From assembly GCF_029784155.1 (NCBI RefSeq), contig NC_073691.1:141662433-141726432 (forward strand): a DNA stretch of 64,000 nucleotides, read 5' to 3'. Numbering within the stretch: the stretch's first letter is position 1; each line of letters opens with the position of its first letter. The notes beneath the pieces are model-generated. The model ran no database searches. It was not told the DNA's origin and saw only the letters and a list, made by a program, of their open reading frames with translations. Position numbers and translations under genes: made by a program. This DNA is from Uranotaenia lowii. Lineage: Eukaryota; Arthropoda; Insecta; Diptera; Culicidae. This document shows positions 24,800 through 38,885 of this stretch, piece by piece.

Positions 24800-26510
24800 A
24801 CATCACAAAAGGGCATATAATCAATAAATTTTTTTTATAGCTTGGAAACTGTTGAAACGTATAATTTAAATATATTGAAATTTCACTTCAGAATAACTTA
24901 AAGCTAACTCGTTTCGAAAAGAGTACATTTTTTCACTTTAAAAAATGTTGTCGAACTGTATTTATTTACTTTCCACAATGCTTAAAAGTTATAAACATGG
25001 AATTCCAGTTTTTTTAAACCGATATTGATTTAACGGATGTTTAATTTATATGCCGTTTCGTAATGTTTCTGAGTAATAATTAACATGCGCCTTCGCTGCT
25101 GGCCGCTGGCTTCCCCTGCAGGTATTCTAGGAATGCTTACCACTTCGTTATTACCACTTCGAATTTTAGCTGCCGGTAAGGCAACATCTAGGCGTGGCGT
25201 CGTGTCATCGTGTTTGACTATTATCTCGAAGGGTCGCGGTTCCAATCTGGCATTAGGACTAATTTTTTTCATTAGGTTGTTTGATTGACAAAGTCAAAAA
25301 CAAAGCAATCAGATGTCAGATGAATTGTGGACGATGGGAGGAATGAAGATGGATGGCTAGAAACCGGCAGCACCAGCCCGGTGGTGACCGCGAAGTAAGA
25401 GAGGAGAGGAGAGTTTTTTTTTGTTTTTGCTGATTAACCGATTATTTGTGAGCTGAACAGAAGGCCGTTTAAATCTGTAAGGAAACTTCAAAGTTTCAAT
25501 AAGAACTTAAATTTTGGGCTGAATAAAAGGAACTTGAGCACATTGATTATGCTGATTAAGCTGTGTTTGACCTTTTCAACGAGACTTTTGGTTGCTTGGG
25601 AATTATTGTATAAAAAATATAAACGTACATAGTTCTGATGCATATAAAATAATTACGGACGAAAAATAAAAGTGGGAAGAATTCTATAACCCAATATCTA
25701 CGCCTAGAAGGATAGTTTTGATTCATATCGAAAACAGAAAAAAAATAAGATGTTTTCGACAGAAATAGATGGAAAACATTTTTCGAACATGTACAAATGT
25801 ACTTAACTGAAGATGTATCAAGCGCCTTTAAACTTTTAGAACATCAACAAAACCCTATGAAAATGAACAAACACATGAACTGAACAAGAGCCTGTCCTTT
25901 AAAATAGATAAGATGAGACCGAATGCAGAGATCTTTTTGATTTTTTGCAAGCATGGGTAAGTGAAAGTTATCTATAAAATAAATCACTTTTTGATAACAA
26001 AAAGTGACGTCCTCCCTGTAAGGATATGCATTTTTCGGAAGAATTTTCAGTTTAGAAGGTACACTAATGCAAATACAATCGTTCAACATTTATATAAAAT
26101 CACAGTTAATTCACACGGTGGAACAAGTGCAAACGCGACTTTTATCCAGGAAACATCTACCTTTTAACAATTTTTTCTCCAAAGTGATTCAGCACTATGT
26201 GAGAAAAGTCAGAAAGGGGTAATCCGTGTGTTGAATGTGAAGTGCATAAAGCTTAGTTCTTTTAAAAAATGGGACAGTAACGAATGCTTGTATCTGAAAA
26301 ACCATCCGTTTGATCTAAATACTTTCTATGAAGGAAATGAAGGTAATTTTATGATAATTCAGGAAAAAAAATGAAAAAAATATTTTCCATTCTTTGTAAG
26401 AAAAATTTCTATTTTATTCTTGGTACCTGCCAAAGGCCGGCGCACACTTTTTTCAGTCATGATATTGATCAGTTTTTCAAACTCATACTTAGTCTTATCT
26501 GTATTTTATT
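24800..26510. other. Intergenic, no gene recognised
   Basis: AT-rich DNA. A minus-strand open frame at 25030-25272 (including ARLEPRPFEIIVKHDDTTPR) lies in a locally GC-richer patch and could be a relic of coding or repeat sequence. No domain was recognised. Confidence 0.4.
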
Positions 26511-27091
26511 TATGAAATTTCACAGACGCATAGAAAGTTAGAAGAAATGACAGATGGTGAAAATGAGCGCGTAGAATGTATTAGAGGCATTATCATCACA
26601 TACCAAATTTCTGTTCGGCACGGGCCAACTACCTCAATTAACAATTAACCTGAAAAACTCTCGGTGCAAAAAACGGGCAGCCGGTCGACACACATGGTAG
26701 TTTTTTAGGTTGATTGTTCAAAAACTGGAAAGTCTTGGTGAAACAACCAGCATAATATCACGAACACTACCAGCGCAAATAGGACTATGAAGTGGTAGAT
26801 ACAAATAGAGTTGCACCTTCCACTAAGTACACATTAGTAGGCCAAGCTTACATATCTGAGCATCTTTTTGTTCGTTCGGACTGCAAGTTACCCCTTGTGG
26901 AGCGAACCACGCTTGGCATACTAATGTGTAGTGGTAGATGCAACACTATCTGTATCTACCACTTCATAGTAGTTGGTCCGTGCCGAACAAAAATATGGTA
27001 TGTGATGAAGATGCTTCTAATAAATTTTACCCACTCATTTCCACCATCTTTCATTTCTTCTAACTTTCTATCCTTCTATAAAATTTCATAA
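26511..27091. mobile_element. Foldback/MITE-like inverted repeat
   Basis: Outer arms 26511-26632 and 26969-27091 are inverted copies (ATGAAATTTCACAGACGCAT versus its diverged inverse; GTTCGGCACGGGCCAACTAC versus GTAGTTGGTCCGTGCCGAAC). An inner inverted pair (26785-26968) carries CTATGAAGTGGTAGATAC at both ends. About 150 bp present only on the left side looks like a later insertion. No transposase frame. Confidence 0.65.
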
Positions 27092-27350
27092 TCTTAAGAT
27101 GTCCCTACTAAAAAGGACATCACTTTTCACCAATAAGACCGAAAAATTAAGTTTCAAACGATAATCGTGACATTCATAGGAATCTCAATGAAATGTTATT
27201 AAAATGAATGTCACGACCGATAAAAGCTGGTGGCTCTTGCTTGTTTTAATCAGGAGGGATAAAGTTCTTGGAAGTGAGACTTTACCCATGTGGACTGGAC
27301 AATCTGGCCGGTTCCGCAACCGAAAATTCATAAAGATCAGATTTTACCTT

Positions 27351-27625
27351 TTTTGCAGTTGCAGTTGTTTACCGATAGCACTACGAGCACACACATATCT
27401 AGGTAGGATCTTCAAGTGCAATCTAAGTTCCATGAAAAGATCCATCCACAGGAATGTGCTGCATCGTAGAGGCGTACAATTCCAAGGTATACCCGGCAAG
27501 CATTTTACTTATGCTAGAACCATCTACCTTCATCATACTATGTGTACCAGGTTATTTCACGACCAGGATTAGATCTCATGGCCGTTGCCATAGAAGACAA
27601 GGATGCTATCCTCTAGGCCACGATC
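27351..27625 (-). mobile_element. Probable tRNA-Arg-related SINE fragment
   Basis: On the minus strand GTGGCCTAGAGGATAGCATC resembles a tRNA A-box region, then CTTGTCTTCTAT an arginine-type anticodon arm, then GAGATCTAATCCTGG a weakened B box. The downstream body ends GCAACTGCAACTGCAAAAAA, a plausible simple tail. tRNA-Arg-related SINEs are known from Culex. No target duplication was identified, so the limits are approximate. Confidence 0.5.
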
Positions 27626-27771
27626 TGCTGGCGGTACTTTAGGGTTACTGAAATGTTTCAATAATTAGATTGAGATCTCTCTTTTTGTTAAGAAAATTAG
27701 ATGTCTAGTAATTCATGTAAATTTATGGGAATAGCGTTAATACAAAAACTTTCCGGTGCAACTTTAAAAAT

Positions 27772-27781
27772 TTTATTTATT
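27772..27781 (-). terminator. Poly(A) signals, amylase gene 2
   Basis: Two overlapping AATAAA hexamers on the minus strand lie within 30 bp of the stop codon of amylase gene 2. Confidence 0.75.
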
Positions 27782-27800
27782 TGCTGAGCACATCGATATT

Positions 27801-29321
<1,521 letters not shown>

Positions 29322-29354
29322 TCAATCGACTAACTTTTCGATGGCTGCTGAATT

Positions 29355-29420
29355 CTTTTATACCCGGCTTCCTATCAGCTGTTTCGGGGGTCTCAACAAA
29401 CGATAAGCCGTTCTACGTTG
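29355..29420 (-). promoter_or_regulatory. Conserved amylase promoter, gene 2
   Basis: On the minus strand: CAACGTAG (29413-29420), a GATA site CTTATCG (29401-29407), GAGACCCCCGA (29384-29394), TGATAGG, and GGTATAAAAGAATTCA with TATAAAAG at 29355-29362, 64 bp before the ATG. The same blocks in the same order precede gene 3, while DNA further upstream does not obviously match. GATA factors drive midgut genes in insects, so gut expression is an inference. Confidence 0.8.
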
Positions 29421-31061
29421 CAACCTACCACAAGCTAAAACGGTGATTCAAGTGATTATCTTCGTAAATTCCCAAACAAATATCACGTTTTCCAGGTGTG
29501 ACTGATTCGAACTTTTGTAAATTGGGAAACAACGATCCAAAATCATATGGTCAAATGTATTATCTAACCCGTAAATTCCCGGTTATCGTAAAAGCATAGA
29601 TAATGATGTTATTAGATTTGAATAATTTTTATTTAAAATTACCCAAAAGCTGTTAAGAAAGTTATAAAACATGTGCATCATTTTGTCGTTAATATTAAAA
29701 CCAAAAAAATAGAATAAACTTCCAAAATTCATACGATTTGGATTCGGGAAACATCGAGAAATGTTTATTGAATAAATTCATTGAATGACTAAGCTTTTTA
29801 TGAGCAACTTTCCTGATTTCTCAATTGAACTTATGACTGGGTCATTAGGTGAGAAGTCAATTCGAAAACGATTTCAATGTTGATAAGATTAGAACACCAG
29901 ATCTAAATATAATTGGGATTAATGAATAACATTTCAAACCATTTGAAAAAATGGCAGCACCTTCTTAGATTGTGATGTTTTTAACTTTATATTAAAAATT
30001 AGAATCAGTGGCTTGAAATGTACTCAAATATTCTCCAACAGTTCGTGGTGATTGCCTGTCCTTCATACTACATGTTCGTTGGACCGCTGCACCTTTTGTC
30101 TGAAAAATTTCGAGTTTTGCAACGAGTCGTTATACACAACACAATTTTACGCAAATTCTAAAAAAAATCCCTTTAACCCAATAATGCATAGTGTTGTTTT
30201 AAAACAACACCAATTAAAATCCAAATAATCCGGAAACGCGTGGATATTTTTGAATGGTGTACTGACAATAAATATTGTAGAATTCAAAAGAATTTAGCTT
30301 ATGATATTATTATTACGAAATTTTATGTGTGAGATATCGAACAAAGTATGCGAAAAAATTGCAAAAATCAAATTATTATTATTATTTTTTTTTAAAGTAG
30401 TTTTTGAAACATCACTTTTATTTCTTGAGATTTGCAAATTCAAACAAAAAGTCATGCATTAAAGAATTAAAATTCATTCTTATGAGAAGCACATTTTAAC
30501 AAATCATGGAAAATAGCATATTTTGATACAGTTTTCAGTGTCGAAAAGTTGTTTTTTCATCACTGACTTGCATAAATTTCATTTTGCATACAAACTTCCT
30601 TACTTAACCTTCCATTGCCGTTAGGATCTATATGATCCGAACTGTACTTTCTTAAAGCGATATCTCAGGAACTGTTAAAGCTATTTAGAAACATGGAATT
30701 TTCTGACTTTTTCCAAAATGAGGAACTCTACAATTTCTCATTTTTACATTTTGAAAAAGGTTAGCAGAGTTACCCAGCAAAAAAAGAACAATTAGCCGGT
30801 TAGGGTCATACAGACCCCGATTATTGTTTTGGCTCTAAAATCAAAACTACTGATCCGATTTTCATAAACAATACCATATTGAAATCGTCCAAATGTCTGC
30901 TATCAGATGTATCTTAAAAATTGAAATTGAATGTTTATAGTCATCAGAAAACGAACTTAAAGCCAAAAAAGTCCTTTAAAGTATGAGTGTTTTGCATCAA
31001 AGATAACTCATATTATTGGGGTCGTATTGATAAACGTTTGATAGAGATGAATTCAAATAGA
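29421..31061. other. Intergenic, no gene recognised
   Basis: AT-rich DNA upstream of amylase gene 2. Near 30605-30830 two phrases, CCGTTAGGATCTATATGATC and GGTTAGGGTCATACAGACCC, resemble each other and may be internal repeats of an undefined element. Confidence 0.4.
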
Positions 31062-31063
31062 TA

Positions 31064-32014
31064 GGGGAGAATGAGGATACTTGATCCCTGGGGATACTTG
31101 ATTCCTTAGCTATATCTCGAAACTGGAATGTCTTACAAATATCAAATGTTCTAGAAAAATGTGCCAAAATGAGCAAAATAACAATGTCTGTAGTTTAAAA
31201 ATTTTTAACAAAATAATTGTTTGAGTAATTGAACTTTGTTTGAAAAATTTCACAAAATGTAACTTGAAGATCTTTTTTCATCCCTTTAAAATGTTCCTTA
31301 CTTGGGAAAGTTATGAAAAAAATATTTGTTCCAATGTATCAATCGCTCGAGCGTAAAATGAACTTCATAATGCCATATTTTCAAAGTAATGGAAAATTCT
31401 CAACTTTTTTCAGAAAAAGTTTTCTAAAATGTTGGTTATGGGTACAATTGATCCCCCTTCCAAACGGCATATTCTTCTTCTGAATTGATCGTTATGATTG
31501 CTGATTACGAAATTACTAATATTTATCCAAAAACTAATATTTCTCGAACAATTGTCTGAAGAAAAATGCAAAAATAATAAATTTTCTCTTAACTATATAA
31601 AATAGCGCCTTTAAGTATGCAATGTTATTAGCGTTGAGACAAATTTATTGAATTTTCTTCTTATGTCTGCTATAAATTGTGAAATGAGAACAAACATGAA
31701 CAAAATAGTCAATTAACATTCTATCTTGGGGTTTTGTTTGATTTTTATACAAGGATTAGGGCTTCCTGAATAAAAGATCAAGCCTCCTTCAATAGGGGAT
31801 CAAGTCTCCCCTAACTTCAGAAAAATCGCAATTTTTTCACTCCCACGAAAATGCTTCTAGTTCATCAACGGGTTCAAGTATCGTTCTAATTTTTGGAGCA
31901 TAGAAACTTGAAGTTACAAGCTGTCAGAAAATGTCAAAGACGGCGAGTTGCTAAATTTTTCCAAAAAGATATGGTGGAAATAAGAAAAGGGGATCAAGTA
32001 TCCCCACTCTCCCC
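31064..32014. mobile_element. MITE-like element with GGGGATACTTGATCC ends
   Basis: The left end GGGGAGAATGAGGATACTTG and the right end, inverse GGGGAGAGTGGGGATACTTG, form terminal inverted repeats of about 26 bp with TA on both sides. The internal phrases GATCAAGCCTCC and GATCAAGTCTCC repeat the GATCAAG core. There is no transposase frame. The design parallels the GTAAAAGTACG element at 20.7 kb. Confidence 0.75.
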
Positions 32015-32269
32015 TATAGAGTTTTCAACAAGAATATCAATGATTTTTATTTTTTTCATATATTTCTAATAGCTGATCCCATACGAACTCCGTTTCGCTT
32101 TCAATTTAGAATATGTCATGAACAGTTTGAATGAATGTCAATTGTCAGGCATTTTCGAATGCGTTGTTGAGCAATCACTGCAAAAATGCGGAACACGTTA
32201 TATGTTCGATTACTTTTTCTGTCGTTTGCTACTAAATTTGAAACTAGGAATCAATTGACCGTGCCAAAA

Positions 32270-32901
32270 AACCCCCGTATATGAATTTTCGTCTCGATGT
32301 GTTACAATCTCACGTAATTATTGCAGAAACAAATTTAACAGTTAATATGGCAGACCTCTTTTTGTCCTTTGATATAAACATTGAAATCAGAAATCAATTG
32401 ACTATCCCAACCCCCGTGTATACATTTCGACTCGATTGTTGCATGACAACGCAATTTTTGCTCTTTAAAATAAAGATAAACCCCTTTTGGTGTCCTCTTT
32501 AACAATCTTAAATATCTGAAATCGATTGCTCTTCCCTCAAAACTCCCGTGTGCAAATTTTCAAACCAATCGATAGCATATTAACGTCAATATAGCAAAAA
32601 CAGTGGAAAATGTGTATGGACGATCCCTTTTGTTGGCCCCTGGTAAAAAATTTAACACCTGAAATAGATTGCCAATCGCTGAAAACTCCCGTGTGCAAGT
32701 TTTCATCCCAATCCACTGTGAAATAACGTCAATATCGCAAACACAGTGAATAGTTAAAATGGACGACCCTTTGAGCCGACCTCTGACCCAAATTTTGATA
32801 TAAGAATCCATTTTTGGCCTTAATAATTCTTCTGTGCATATTTTCATCTCAATCTGATGTATAATAACCTCAATATCACAAAAAAATTGAAAAGGTTATA
32901 T
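32270..32901. repeat. Tandem array, left segment (~180 bp units)
   Basis: About four diverged units containing ATTTTCATCTCAATCCGATG-like, AATAACGTCAATATCGCAAA-like and GGACGACCCCTTTTGCCGAC-like blocks. The array continues at 37325-37362 and 38177-38880 once two inserted transposons are removed. Confidence 0.75.
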
Positions 32902-33889
32902 ACACAGCAAAAAAATCTGAATCCTTAAAGGCACTGAAACTGAAAACCCGTGATATTACAAGGCATAGAACGTGGTTTTGTAATGTAAAATAACAACCAT
33001 TGAACCATTAACAGCACTGAAAATGAATCACACTAATATTACATTACACAGAACACGATTTCTAAATGTAAAATTCCGTCATATATGATGCTTCTTTTTA
33101 TTTACATCATAAGTGATGTAATTTTTTTTTTAGATTTTTTTTGTCACACCAAAAATATGAATCCATAACAACACTGAAAATTAAATTCCCTTATGTTACA
33201 AGACATGGAATATTCAAATAAAACGTAAATTTATCTAAACATCAATTTCTATTCATTTTTTTTTTTTCATATACGAAATCTTCAAGTCGTCATCGCAAAA
33301 AATTAACTCGATTTCTTTCAAGTATCAAACGCTCGTTTTGAATCATGGTGGATATTGCAATTAGCTCAATTTATCCAGCTATCCTCAATATCCATAGACT
33401 GTGGTTGCTCAAATTTTAGTTCAGTGGTAGCAGACGGATAAAATTGACAGCTGATTTATGAGTGCGTTTTGTTTACATCGCGAAGTAAAATTTAAAACCA
33501 ATTTGATCGACTTTGATTGAATAAAAAAATTGCGCCTACCGGCTGTAACAATAACCAGCTTCCGTACTGGCGGGACGAACCAGATAAAGGCAAGGTACCA
33601 ATTTTTTTGCAGCCTGCTAAATGTTCATTACGTAAACCTAAAGAAATCTAATGGTGAGTTTACAAGTGTTTAGTTTTTAGAAAAATCTAATAGTTAGAAT
33701 TATTCTTTTACCATTTCAATTTCAGAACTTCCAGTGCAATAGGCGAGAGCTAAAGTGTTAAACTTCAACGGAATTTCGTGGATTGTACGGAAAGTCCCAA
33801 CATAGCCATTTGTTCGGAATGCAGCTGTGTGTTTCATCAATCCACTACCGCCGACCGAGAGCAACGCCCCGACGAAAAAGGCAACGTAC

Positions 33890-36455
33890 AGCCCCCAGAG
33901 GTGCAAAGAGATCCCTACATGTAGCATGCAGCGCACGACTTTTAGCCGACTCTAACAGCCCGCCGTCAGCCACGAAAGAATCGTCTAGCAAAGTTGCAAA
34001 CTGATTCTTTCTGCCTTATGTGCAGAACGTCGAACGTGTCTGCAAGTAAAAGTCAGCCGCGCGGTAAAATCCTTTGACTGCACGTTCCGAAAATTACAAA
34101 CGATTCTCCGAAGTTAGGAACAGTTGCAAACTTGCAAGCCCGAAGATAAAATCCCTTGAGCCGAACAGAAAGAATCATTTCCGAAGATAGCTACAGTCTG
34201 CAAGTTGCTTGCATGCAGCGGGATGGTGCGATGTACGTTTTCAAACTTGCAAGTTACAGAACGGTGGACCCGTTCTTGTGTGGTTGGATTCGTTCCACTA
34301 ACCTAAGACCGACCGAACCGAATCCATGGAGGAAGAAAGTGATAGGCAGCCTTGCCAGATCTACGGATTTCTCCGTAGTTCTACGGATTTCTCCGTAGTT
34401 CTACGGATTTTGATCATTTCTACGGAGTTACGGATCGTTGCTCCAAATCTACGGATTTTCAGCATTTCCTACGGATTTTCTACGGATTATCGAATAAATT
34501 CAAGGGATTCTGCGGATAAATGAAAATTCTACCTGACGACCAAAAAAAAAAAAAGGTCATCAAATTTTATTTAGCCGAAAACAGTACATTTTCCCGGTTT
34601 CTTGAAATCTACGGACTTGAGCGGTTTTCAATCTGGCAACGCTGGTGATAGGCCGAGGTGCCGTCGACTATCCATTCAGTTGCCGTTCATCCATCGAAGC
34701 GTGCGTGCGTAGCGTATCTACATGGCTATCCGCATAACGCGCGGCATGCCGAACAGAAAGAGCAAGGACATGATGGAGTTGTTGTTGTTGGTGCCTTCGT
34801 GTTCGTTTCGTTTTCTTCTAAGACGGATTCGAAAGGAAGTGGTGCCCAACTGTTATTTTAGTTTTCAATTATCATATCAGGGTGATTGATATAAATCATC
34901 AAAGCTAATACAAGCAAATTAGTTATGATTATAACTTTGTCATCTTACAAGTAATTTATGAACACAAAGTTGTTAAATAAAACTGATCTAAACTATGTTG
35001 AAAAATCATCTATGATGTTTTAAAACAGTGCTGCGTTAAAATTCTTTGAAGTTTCGTCCCGAAAACTTCTTTGAAGTTACGTCCCGAAAATTCAATCGAT
35101 TTTCCGAAGGCAGGATCACTTGATTAGTAGGATCACAGATTAAATTGTGTAAATTTCAAATTTAGAATTCAGTTTCATCTGCTTAGACATGTATAAGAAT
35201 CACGTCATCTTTACCAAGTAATCTTGGGAGTCATGTCTTCTTCTGTGGTCTGCAACACTCATTTGGTTTTTTACAAAAAGTTTGTACAGCTCAGTTCAAA
35301 ACTCAATAGAAATTCAGTGCTTGTTCGTCGTCATTCCAACCTTGAACTCAAAAACTCCACACTCTGTTTGATTCAAATCTTCTATCAATGTTTTATAACT
35401 GGTTTTGAATGATTTTGGCGTACTGAACTCGAATATTTGGTGAGATTTTGTCTATCGCATCCAGTTTTACTGATAAGGCTTTTAAAAAACAGTTCTATGA
35501 TAAATCAATCATTGACTATATATTATGTTTTACTTCTTTGCTGAAGACTGTAAAGCGTTTTAAGTTATACTTTGAAAAATATCTATGATTCATTTTGGTA
35601 CAAATTTTCATCAGAATTTCGTTTCAACAGAAGGAAAAAACCAACAAAATTTCTTTGACTTCAATGCCAAAATTACTTGCAATCTTCGTAGAAACTTTAA
35701 TTTTAAAAATCTTACTCTACAGTTGTATATATTTCAGATATTACGAAACTGCTTATAAAAAGCTGGACGTTTCACAGTTAAACATATCACGCTTTCGACC
35801 ATAAAATTTGGGCACCACTTCCTTTCGAATCCGTCTTAGAAGGAAACGAAACGAGCACGAAGGCACCAACAACAACTCCATCGTGTCCTTACTTTTGTAG
35901 TACGGCGCGCCGAGCGTTATGCTGATAGCCATGTACCTACATACGCTACCCGCGCACGCTTCGATGGCTGAACGGCAACTGAATTGATGGTCGGTGGCGG
36001 TGGTTCTTCGGCCTATCACTTTCTTCCTCCGTGGATTCGGTTCGGTCGGTCTTAGCTTAGGTTAGTGGAACGAATCCATCCGCACAAGAACGAGTCCACC
36101 GTTCTGTAACTTGCAAGTTTGAAAACGTACATCGCCGCGCTGCAAGTCTGCAAGCAAGCAACTTGCAGACTGTAGCTATCTTCGGAAATGATTCTTTCTG
36201 TTCGGCTCAAGGGATTTTATCTTCGGGCTTGCAAGTTTGCAACTGTTCCTAACTTCGGAGAATCGTTTGTAATTTTCGGAACGTGCAGTCATCGCGCGGT
36301 TGACTTTTACTTGCAGACACGTTCGACGTTCTGCACGTAAGGGGAAAAGAATCAGTTTGCAACTTTGCAAGATGATTCTTTCGTGGCTGACGTCGGGCTG
36401 TAAGAATCGGCACTGCATGTAGCGTAAAGGGATCTCTTTGCACCTCTGACAGCCC
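33890..36455. repeat. Large diverged inverted repeat
   Basis: Arms at about 33890-34855 and 35805-36455 are inverted copies sharing, for example, AGAGGTGCAAAGAGATCCCT, TTGCAAACTGATTCTTT, ACCGACCGAACCGAATCCA and CGGATTCGAAAGGAAGTGGT, around an AT-rich spacer of about 950 bp. The left arm is longer by one 298 bp insertion (34347-34644). The arms are GC-richer than the surroundings. Confidence 0.75.
34347..34644. mobile_element. 298 bp hAT-type MITE with 8 bp target duplication
   Basis: Ends CAGCCTTGCCAGAT and inverse CAGCGTTGCCAGAT differ at one of 14 positions. GTGATAGG flanks both sides (34339-34346, 34645-34652), the 8 bp duplication of hAT elements. The interior is rich in CTACGGATTT repeats. 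The opposite arm of the surrounding inverted repeat has a single GTGATAGG (as CCTATCAC near 36013) and no insert, so it preserves the empty site. Confidence 0.88.
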
Positions 36456-37362
36456 CTCTAAAAATTCCCGTCGAACGAACGAAATCAAAGCAAGGAGATC
36501 GAGGTAAGCACCTTATAATTTGCAGAAGCACTTCCGCATCCGCTACCGCTAAAACTAATTTGAATCGAGCTGATCTAGTCCAGTTACACTTCCGGAACTG
36601 CGAGTTTTTGCTACCTCCAGATATAAGATTCTGAGAACAAATTTTGTTTTTATATATTATATCATTAAACAGGTTATCACTGCCGTCTCAACACCATGGC
36701 TAAGTTTGGTAAAAATTCGGACCTCGTAAGCAGCCGGGTTCTCGATCTCGATATAACATTAATCCTGTTGAATTCCACCCACCGGAGGGATGTGGGTTTA
36801 GCTGCTGCTCTTTTGTTTTTTTTTTCGGTAATAAGTTGTCCCATCTCTCTGAAAGATTTCTTATGTTAATGCTGTGTTTTCTTTGTTTTCAGAAAGTCTT
36901 CATCGAGAAAATTAATAAAGTATATTTTTATTGTGAAAACAAATAGCCAACTGAAAGCGAAAGGAAAAATCTTGGACTATTTCATCATTTTATTCGACTA
37001 AATTTCAGTTCAGTTCAGAGTTCAGTGTGCCGAGTTGCATGTTTTTAAAATGTTAACAAATGACAATAAAATTTAAAAAAAAAATATTTTGATTTCTTAT
37101 TGGAATCGGGAAAGCCCTCAATAAATAACAATTGGAATATTACATTACATATGATGTAATCGAAAAGAAGCGAAAGAATTTTCCATGCGAGTTTAATATT
37201 ACAGGTTTTTTCAAATTACAGACATGTAATATACAACTCGCACTGAAAATTCCGTCATATATGATGCTTCTTTTTATTTACATCACATGTGATGTAATTT
37301 TACAGATTTTTTTCGTTGTGTGTAGATGACCCCTTTTGCCGGTCACTTACACTGAGTTTAAT

Positions 37363-38176
37363 CACAGAGAACAGACGTACAAGCTCGAACAAAAAATCTT
37401 CAAAAAAGTGTGTAAAATTTCAAATGCTATCACCCAAAAAATACGTTAGAAATTGACTACAAACAGTGCCATCTATTGCGCCGTTCAAAAGTTACAAATC
37501 AATTTTAAAGTGCCCAGTTTTCAAAAAGGCGTAATCGTATATAAACTCACAAAAAATGAATCCAATGTCTCAGTAAAATGGACGGCTTTAATGTATTGCT
37601 AAATAAATGAAATCAGAGTTACTTTTAACTGGGCGAACTTACACTTTCTTTATTTTGGCACTACTATGACATTTAAGATAACTAACACCTTCGGTTTAAG
37701 TTTTCGCACTTCTTGAACAGTAATTTATGTAAGAAAATGCATCACCTATGTCCAGTCAAATACAAGAACATTCTTGACGATCAGTCTTACCCAGCAGTAT
37801 TGATTCTAGGCATTTCAAAGCGGGTTACTTTCACATATCACTTTAGTATCCAGCTGTTTTAAACTATGTATTTCTAACAAATTCGAAGGAAAAAGATAAT
37901 GTCTAACTTTTATGATTAGTTTTTTCATGCAACATGGTGAACGTTCGTTCATCAAGTTTCGAACGAAACTTCAACAGCGATTTTCTTGAAGCATGCTTAG
38001 CAGCACATACGACCTTTAGAAAACTGACTGAAACTTAGTCAGCTTTGTTTTGACAGTTCTCTTTGGTGTGTTTGGAGACATCTGGTGGCCCAGCCAAAAG
38101 ACAAAAATTGGTTCAAAAAGGGTGTTGGGATTTTTACACAACTTTCGTGGGCTAGCTTGTATGTCTGTTCTCTGTG
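37363..38176. mobile_element. 814 bp hAT-like MITE inside the tandem array
   Basis: Ends CACAGAGAACAGACGTACAA and inverse CACAGAGAACAGACATACAA, flanked by GTTTAAT on both sides (37356-37362, 38177-38183). Removing it restores a continuous array unit. Its interior (37388-37880) is the uninterrupted relative of the repeat at 21.9-23.9 kb. No open transposase frame. Confidence 0.8.
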
Positions 38177-38885
38177 GTTTAATACCTGAACTCGGTTGTA
38201 CGTTATTAAAAAAAAAAATTGTGTACCAATTTTCATCTGAATCCGATGTATAATAACGTCAATATCGCAAAAATAGCGATCAGTAAATATGGAAGACCCC
38301 ATCGGCTGGTCCCTTACACAAAATTTGATTCCAGAAATCAATTGCATGTCCCTAAAAATATCCGATCGCAAATTTTCTTCTCAATCCGATGAAAAAAAAA
38401 CGTTAATATCACAAAAATATTGAAAAGTTAATATGGAAAACCCCTTTGGCCGACCGCTTACACTGAATTCGATACCTGAAATCGATTGCTTGTCATTCGA
38501 AACTCTCGTGTACCAATTTTCATCTGAATCCGATGTAAAATAACGTCTTTATCGCAAAAATAGCGAATAGTGAATACGGACGACTCCTTTGGCTGTCCCC
38601 TTACACAAAATTTGATACCAGCAATCGATTACCCGTCCCTAAAAACATCCGAGCGCAAATTTTCATTTCAATCCGATGTACACTAACGTCAATATCACAG
38701 AAATATTGAAAAGTTAATATGGACGACCCCTTTTGCCGACCCCTGACCTCAAATTCAATACCTGAAGTCGATTTTTTATCTTCCAAAACCCCCATGTGCA
38801 AATTTTCATCACGATCCGACGAAAAATAACACCAAAAACTCGAAATCAATTTTTGTCTTGTATGGACGACCCCCTTTTTATCGTC
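38177..38885. repeat. Tandem array, right segment
   Basis: About four units of the array begun at 32270. Repeated blocks include TTTTCATCTGAATCCGATGT, AATAACGTC and TATCGCAAAAATA, then a GACGACCCC-type block. It ends abruptly at the 3' end of the minus-strand LINE. Confidence 0.75.

Larger units (their letters stand above)
32902..37324. mobile_element. 4.4 kb TIR element inserted in the tandem array
   Basis: The left end ACACAGCAAAAAAATCTGAA and the right end, inverse TACACACAACGAAAAAAATC, are inverted and split one array unit, with TA-type flanks. A subterminal block (AATTCCGTCATATATGATGC, then TTTACATCA) occurs near both ends at 33073 and 37250, here as a direct repeat, and again near 52495. 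It contains the inverted repeat at 33890-36455. No transposase was recognised, so it is non-autonomous or a composite. Confidence 0.6.
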
